Source of the DNA: Streptomyces sp. NBC_00370
GTDB lineage: Bacteria > Actinomycetota > Actinomycetes > Streptomycetales > Streptomycetaceae
Length of the DNA stretch: 64,000 nucleotides
Assembly: GCF_036084755.1 (NCBI RefSeq)
Contig: NZ_CP107968.1
Span: forward strand, 7,572,001 to 7,636,000
Reading direction: 5' to 3'
In this document: piece after piece, positions 61,454-64,000 of the stretch
Layout of the letters: each line of letters begins with the position of its first letter
Numbering within the stretch: position 1 is the stretch's first letter
The notes under the pieces: model-generated
Databases searched by the model: none
Told to the model about the DNA's origin: nothing
Seen by the model: the letters and a program-made list of their open reading frames with translations, nothing else
Translations under genes and position numbers: made by a program

Positions 61454-61502
61454 AGGAACCGTCGGCAGGAACCGTCGGCAGGGGCCGCCGGCAGGGGCCG
61501 CT
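61454..61502. repeat. Tandem 13-bp repeats
   Basis: AGGAACCGTCGGC twice (61454-61466, 61467-61479), AGGGGCCGCCGGC once (61480-61492) and a partial copy to about 61502. They separate the convergent DUF3048 and YciO genes and reach the stop codon of the latter. Confidence 0.75.
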
Positions 61503-62121
61503 ACTCGAAGCGGGAGACGTCGCCCGCGCCGCGTCGTACGATCTCCAACTCGCCACCGGAGAAGTCGATGACGGTGGTCGGTTCCGTTCCGCAGTCGCCC
61601 GAGTCGACCACGGCGTCCACCACATGGTCGAGCCGTTCCTTGATCTCCCAGCCCTGGGTCAGGGGTTCTTCCTCGTCCGGCAGCAACAGCGTGCTGGAGA
61701 GCAGCGGTTCACCCAGGTCCGCGAGGAGCGCCTGCGCGACGACATGGTCGGGGATCCGGACACCGACGGTCTTCTTCTTCGGGTGCAGCAACTGGCGCGG
61801 CACCTCCCGGGTCGCGGGGAGGATGAAGGTGTAACTGCCCGGTGTCGCCGCCTTGATGGCACGGAACACGTCGTTGTCGATGTGCACGAACTGACCCAGC
61901 TGCGCGAAGTTCTGGCACACCAGTGTGAAGTGGTGACGGTCGTCGAGCTCGCGGATCGACCGGATCCTGCTGATGCCGTCGCGGCTGCCGAGCTGGCAGC
62001 CGAGGGCGTAACAGGAGTCCGTCGGATACGCGACGAGCGCGCCCGCCCGGATGCTGTCGGCGACACCGCTGATGATGCGCCGCTGGGGGTTCTCGGGATG
62101 GACGTCGAAGTACTTGGCCAT
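61501..62121 (-). CDS. Sua5/YciO/YrdC-family protein (YciO-like)
   Basis: 206 residues. GALVAYPTDSCYALGCQLGS, SIRELDDRHHFTLVCQNFAQ and SYTFILPATREVPRQLLHPKKKTVGVRIP match the YciO branch of the Sua5 fold, which binds RNA and ATP/AMP. True Sua5/TsaC makes threonylcarbamoyl-AMP for tRNA t6A; YciO proteins have a less certain role. Its start lies only 9 nt from the edge of an inverted-repeat element, which must therefore hold its promoter. Confidence 0.88.
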   Translation of the reverse strand: MAKYFDVHPENPQRRIISGVADSIRAGALVAYPTDSCYALGCQLGSRDGISRIRSIRELDDRHHFTLVCQNFAQLGQFVHIDNDVFRAIKAATPGSYTFILPATREVPRQLLHPKKKTVGVRIPDHVVAQALLADLGEPLLSSTLLLPDEEEPLTQGWEIKERLDHVVDAVVDSGDCGTEPTTVIDFSGGELEIVRRGAGDVSRFE

Positions 62122-62130
62122 CCGGTGAGT

Positions 62131-62296
62131 CTAGGGTCTGTCGTGCGGATCACGCCGGATCAGGGAGCGGGGGCTGGTGTCGTGGATCGCAAGGCGGAGG
62201 AGGGAGGCGACGCGGAGCGTCGTCGACCGACGACAACGCCGCGAGGCGCGGCACCAGCACACGCGAGCCCGGCGTGATCCGCACGACAGACCCTAG
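62131..62296. mobile_element. MITE-like element with 28-bp terminal inverted repeats
   Basis: Perfect 28-bp inverted termini: left 62131-62158 starting CTAGGGTCTGTCGTGCGGAT, right 62269-62296. The 110-nt interior has further imperfect symmetry (GTCGTCGACCGACGAC in the middle) and no gene. The right end includes the TAG stop codon of the cupin gene. I recall similar GGGTCTGTCGTGCGGATC repeats in Streptomyces intergenic regions, but cannot check copy number here. Confidence 0.7.
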
Positions 62297-62808
62297 GGCG
62301 TTTGCGTGCCGTTCCCGGGCAGGGCGTACAGGGCCGGGAGGTTGACGACGATCGCCTCCTGCGTGCTGCGGGCGATCACGACCACCGCCTCGTCCGCCGG
62401 GTCGGGGTTCTCCTCGCGGTGCGGTACGAACGGCGGCACGAAGATGTAGTCACCGGGGGAGGTGCGCAGCCGAACCTCCTGCGGCTCGTCGCCCGAGTCG
62501 TCCAGGAAGACGAACTCCGGGTGGCCCGACACCACATAGATCGCCGTCTCGGACTCGCCGTGGTGGTGGTCGGACGACGAGGTGGCTGGCGCCACATGGG
62601 TCTGGCCCATCCACAGCTTCTCCGACCCCGCGGTGCTGCCGCTGACACCGGCGAACCTGCGCATGCCACCCGTCTGCGCCGTGTCGCCGTCGAGGGCGTC
62701 GGCGCGGATGTGGTGCAGCCTGCTGCGCAGGGGCGCCGCGTGGTGGTCCTGGGTGTCGTGGAGGTGGGGGTGGAAACCCGCACCGGGAGTCGTCGGCGGC
62801 TCGCTCAT
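62293..62808 (-). CDS. Cupin-domain protein
   Basis: 171 residues. The metal-ligand pattern is visible in DHHHGESETAIYVVSGHPEF and GDYIFVPPFVPHREENP (His cluster, Glu, later His). Single cupin, probably a small dioxygenase or isomerase. It is divergent from an Rrf2-type regulator. Promoter TTGACA-N18-TAACGT ends 7 nt before the ATG, so the mRNA should be leaderless. Its stop TAG lies within the adjacent MITE-like repeat. Confidence 0.85.
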   Translation of the reverse strand: MSEPPTTPGAGFHPHLHDTQDHHAAPLRSRLHHIRADALDGDTAQTGGMRRFAGVSGSTAGSEKLWMGQTHVAPATSSSDHHHGESETAIYVVSGHPEFVFLDDSGDEPQEVRLRTSPGDYIFVPPFVPHREENPDPADEAVVVIARSTQEAIVVNLPALYALPGNGTQTP

Positions 62809-62815
62809 GGCCGGG

Positions 62816-62857
62816 ACGTTAGGGCCGCCCCGGAAAGGATGTCAAGAAGTGTCCTTT
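62816..62857 (-). promoter_or_regulatory. Cupin promoter with inverted repeat
   Basis: On the minus strand TTGACA (62840-62845) and TAACGT (62816-62821) are spaced 18 nt. AAAGGA (62834-62839) and TCCTTT (62852-62857) form an inverted repeat around the -35, a likely site for the Rrf2 regulator encoded on the other side. Confidence 0.65.
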
Positions 62858-62946
62858 ATCCTTCACCTGCGGCAATGTTGCCGCAATGTAGGTCGCGGAC
62901 CCGCCGACCCCTCCGCCGGCGCGGCGCTGTCGGGCATGATGTGGGT

Positions 62947-63381
62947 ATGCATATCTCCGCGAAGGCGGACTACGCCGCCCGGGCCCTTCTGGAGCTCGCG
63001 TGTGAGCCTGCCCGCCCGCTCACCTGCGAGGCCATCGCCTCCTCGCAGGACATTCCGTTCCGGTTCCTGAAGTCCGTGGTGGGCGAGTTGCGCAAAGCGG
63101 GCCTGGTGCGCAGCCAGCGCGGCTGCGAGGGCGGTTACTGGCTCGGCAGGCCGGCCGAGGAGATCACCCTCCTCGACGTCGTACGCGCCGTCGACGGTGA
63201 ACTCATCACGCTGCGCGGCGAGTCGCTGGCCGGGCTCGACTACCCGGGCGCCGCAGGGGCGTTGCCCGGTGTGTGGCGGCAGGTCGAGGAACAGGCGGCG
63301 GCGGTGCTCGCCGCGCTGCCGCTGGCCGCGCTGGTGCCCGCGGGCGCCGTCGCGCGGCGGCCCGGGGTCGGCGCCGCGTGA
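62947..63381 (+). CDS. Rrf2-family transcriptional regulator
   Basis: 144 residues. HISAKADYAARALLELACE, IASSQDIPFRFLKSVVGELR and GGYWLGRPAEEITLLDVVRA are typical. The three-Cys Fe-S cluster cluster motif of IscR/NsrR-type members (about 90-105) is not present, although single Cys residues occur earlier (ELACEP, LTCEA, RGCEGG). ATG 62947. Likely regulates the divergent cupin gene and its own operon; stop overlaps the next start as GTGA. Confidence 0.9.
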   Translation: MHISAKADYAARALLELACEPARPLTCEAIASSQDIPFRFLKSVVGELRKAGLVRSQRGCEGGYWLGRPAEEITLLDVVRAVDGELITLRGESLAGLDYPGAAGALPGVWRQVEEQAAAVLAALPLAALVPAGAVARRPGVGAA

Positions 63382-64000
63382 GCGGCCCACCGGCACCGTC
63401 CGCCGTCGAGGTGGTGGAGTACACCGACCCGCTGTGCCCGTGGGCCTGGGGCTCCGAGCCCGCCTTCCGCGCGCTGCGGGCGGCGCTGGCGGGCCGGGTG
63501 CGCTGGCGGCGCGTCTACGCCATCCTCTTCGACCACGACGACGATCCGCCGCCCGATCCGGCCGCCGAGACGGCCTGGTACGCGCGGTACGTGGCGGAGG
63601 TCGCCGCGCACACCGGCGCCCCGCACGCCGTACGGCTGGACCGGGTCGCGGCCAGTTCCTGGCCGTCCTCGCTCGTCGCCAAGGCCGCCGAACGTCAGGG
63701 CGCCGACGTGGCGGAGCGGGCGCTGCGGCGGCTGCGGGAGACCGTCTTCGTGCGGGGCGAACCGGCGGACACCACCGCGCTCGCCCTGGCCGCGGCACGG
63801 GGTGTGCCCGGCCTCGACCTGCGGCGGCTGGCGGCGGACGCCGCGTCGGCCGACGTACTGGCGCAGGTCACCGCCGACCGCGCCGAGGCGCGCCGCCCGG
63901 TCCCCGAGGTGCTGGCCGTACGGGACGCTCCTGACGGTTCGCCGCATCCCGGCGGTGCGAAGGAGACCGCCGAAGGCGGCCGCCGTTACGCCCTGCCGAC
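63378..64000 (+). CDS. DsbA-fold thioredoxin-like protein (partial, 3' end outside window)
   Basis: At least 207 residues from GTG 63378, which overlaps the Rrf2 gene stop; no stop before the window ends. EVVEYTDPLCPWAWGSEPAF is strand 1 and the active-site region of DsbA/FrnE-type proteins, with only one Cys (CPWAW), so a disulfide redox role is doubtful. An isomerase or glutathione/mycothiol-like function is possible. Probably cotranscribed with the Rrf2 gene. Confidence 0.82.
   Translation, partial: MSGPPAPSAVEVVEYTDPLCPWAWGSEPAFRALRAALAGRVRWRRVYAILFDHDDDPPPDPAAETAWYARYVAEVAAHTGAPHAVRLDRVAASSWPSSLVAKAAERQGADVAERALRRLRETVFVRGEPADTTALALAAARGVPGLDLRRLAADAASADVLAQVTADRAEARRPVPEVLAVRDAPDGSPHPGGAKETAEGGRRYALP

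Noticed and set aside
1..64000. CRISPR arrays, tRNA or rRNA genes, prophage or transposase genes
   Set aside because: No regular repeat-spacer array, no cloverleaf or rRNA sequence and no integrase or transposase was recognised; the only mobile-like feature is the MITE-like element.

Overview
The window looks like a stretch of a Streptomyces chromosome (or a close relative). G+C is very high, codon third positions are almost all G or C, GTG starts and ATGA/GTGA stop-start overlaps are common, and the gene set is typical of filamentous actinomycetes: a SapB-type morphogen locus, many P450s, MarR/TetR/LacI/AraC regulators, F420/LLM oxidoreductases, secreted chitinase and DUF1906 proteins. No rRNA, tRNA, CRISPR array or intact insertion sequence was recognised.

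Region 1 (754-8104) is a class III lanthipeptide locus of the ramCSAB/ramR (SapB) type: a three-domain LanKC synthetase, a 43-residue precursor with two Ser-x2-Ser-x3-Cys ring blocks, two ABC half-transporters with overlapping stop and start, and a convergent LuxR-type regulator. Region 2 (8353-19579) is mixed housekeeping and redox: an alpha/beta hydrolase divergent from a MarR-aldo/keto reductase pair with two perfect operator palindromes, a truncated SnoaL-like remnant, a short-chain dehydrogenase divergent from an AraC regulator, a secreted serine hydrolase, a DUF1906 exported protein, glyoxalase-fold proteins, an Imm5-like protein and an acyl-CoA dehydrogenase.

Region 3 (19830-29346) is a diterpene cluster. 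Its cyclase is recognisably CotB2 (cyclooctat-9-en-7-ol synthase, 5-8-5 fusicoccane skeleton), set between a prenyl diphosphate synthase (cotB1) and two P450s (cotB3, cotB4) in the cyclooctatin order. This locus also carries two further P450s, a TetR regulator and a PapA/condensation-fold acyltransferase, so a more oxidised and possibly acylated cyclooctatin relative is a reasonable inference. A broken LLM monooxygenase (29568-30068) marks the right edge.

Region 4 (30146-42800) holds an ECF sigma factor with a membrane partner, a BlaI/M56-peptidase pair, LLM oxidoreductases, a GH18 chitinase with a DasR-like site inside its promoter, a response regulator-histidine kinase-GerMN lipoprotein operon, and a HAD phosphomutase overlapping a GH65 disaccharide phosphorylase. 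Region 5 (42834-54752) has a TetR regulator with three evenly spaced palindromes in front of a TetX-like flavin monooxygenase, a leucine-rich-repeat protein, and a LacI-controlled putative catabolic locus (CE7 esterase, FAD oxidoreductase, hydantoinase A-like protein without a B subunit, an unrecognised HExxH protein, a permease and a Tat-exported beta-propeller protein), closed by a strong terminator.

Region 6 (54780-64000) contains an F420/NADP oxidoreductase-like gene, a DUF5133 protein, an MDR reductase with two acyl-CoA dehydrogenases that look like a heteromeric pair, DUF779 and ABM proteins, a DUF3048 lipoprotein, a Sua5/YciO protein, a 166-bp MITE-like element with 28-bp perfect terminal inverted repeats, a cupin with an apparently leaderless promoter divergent from an Rrf2 regulator, and a DsbA-fold gene cut by the window edge.
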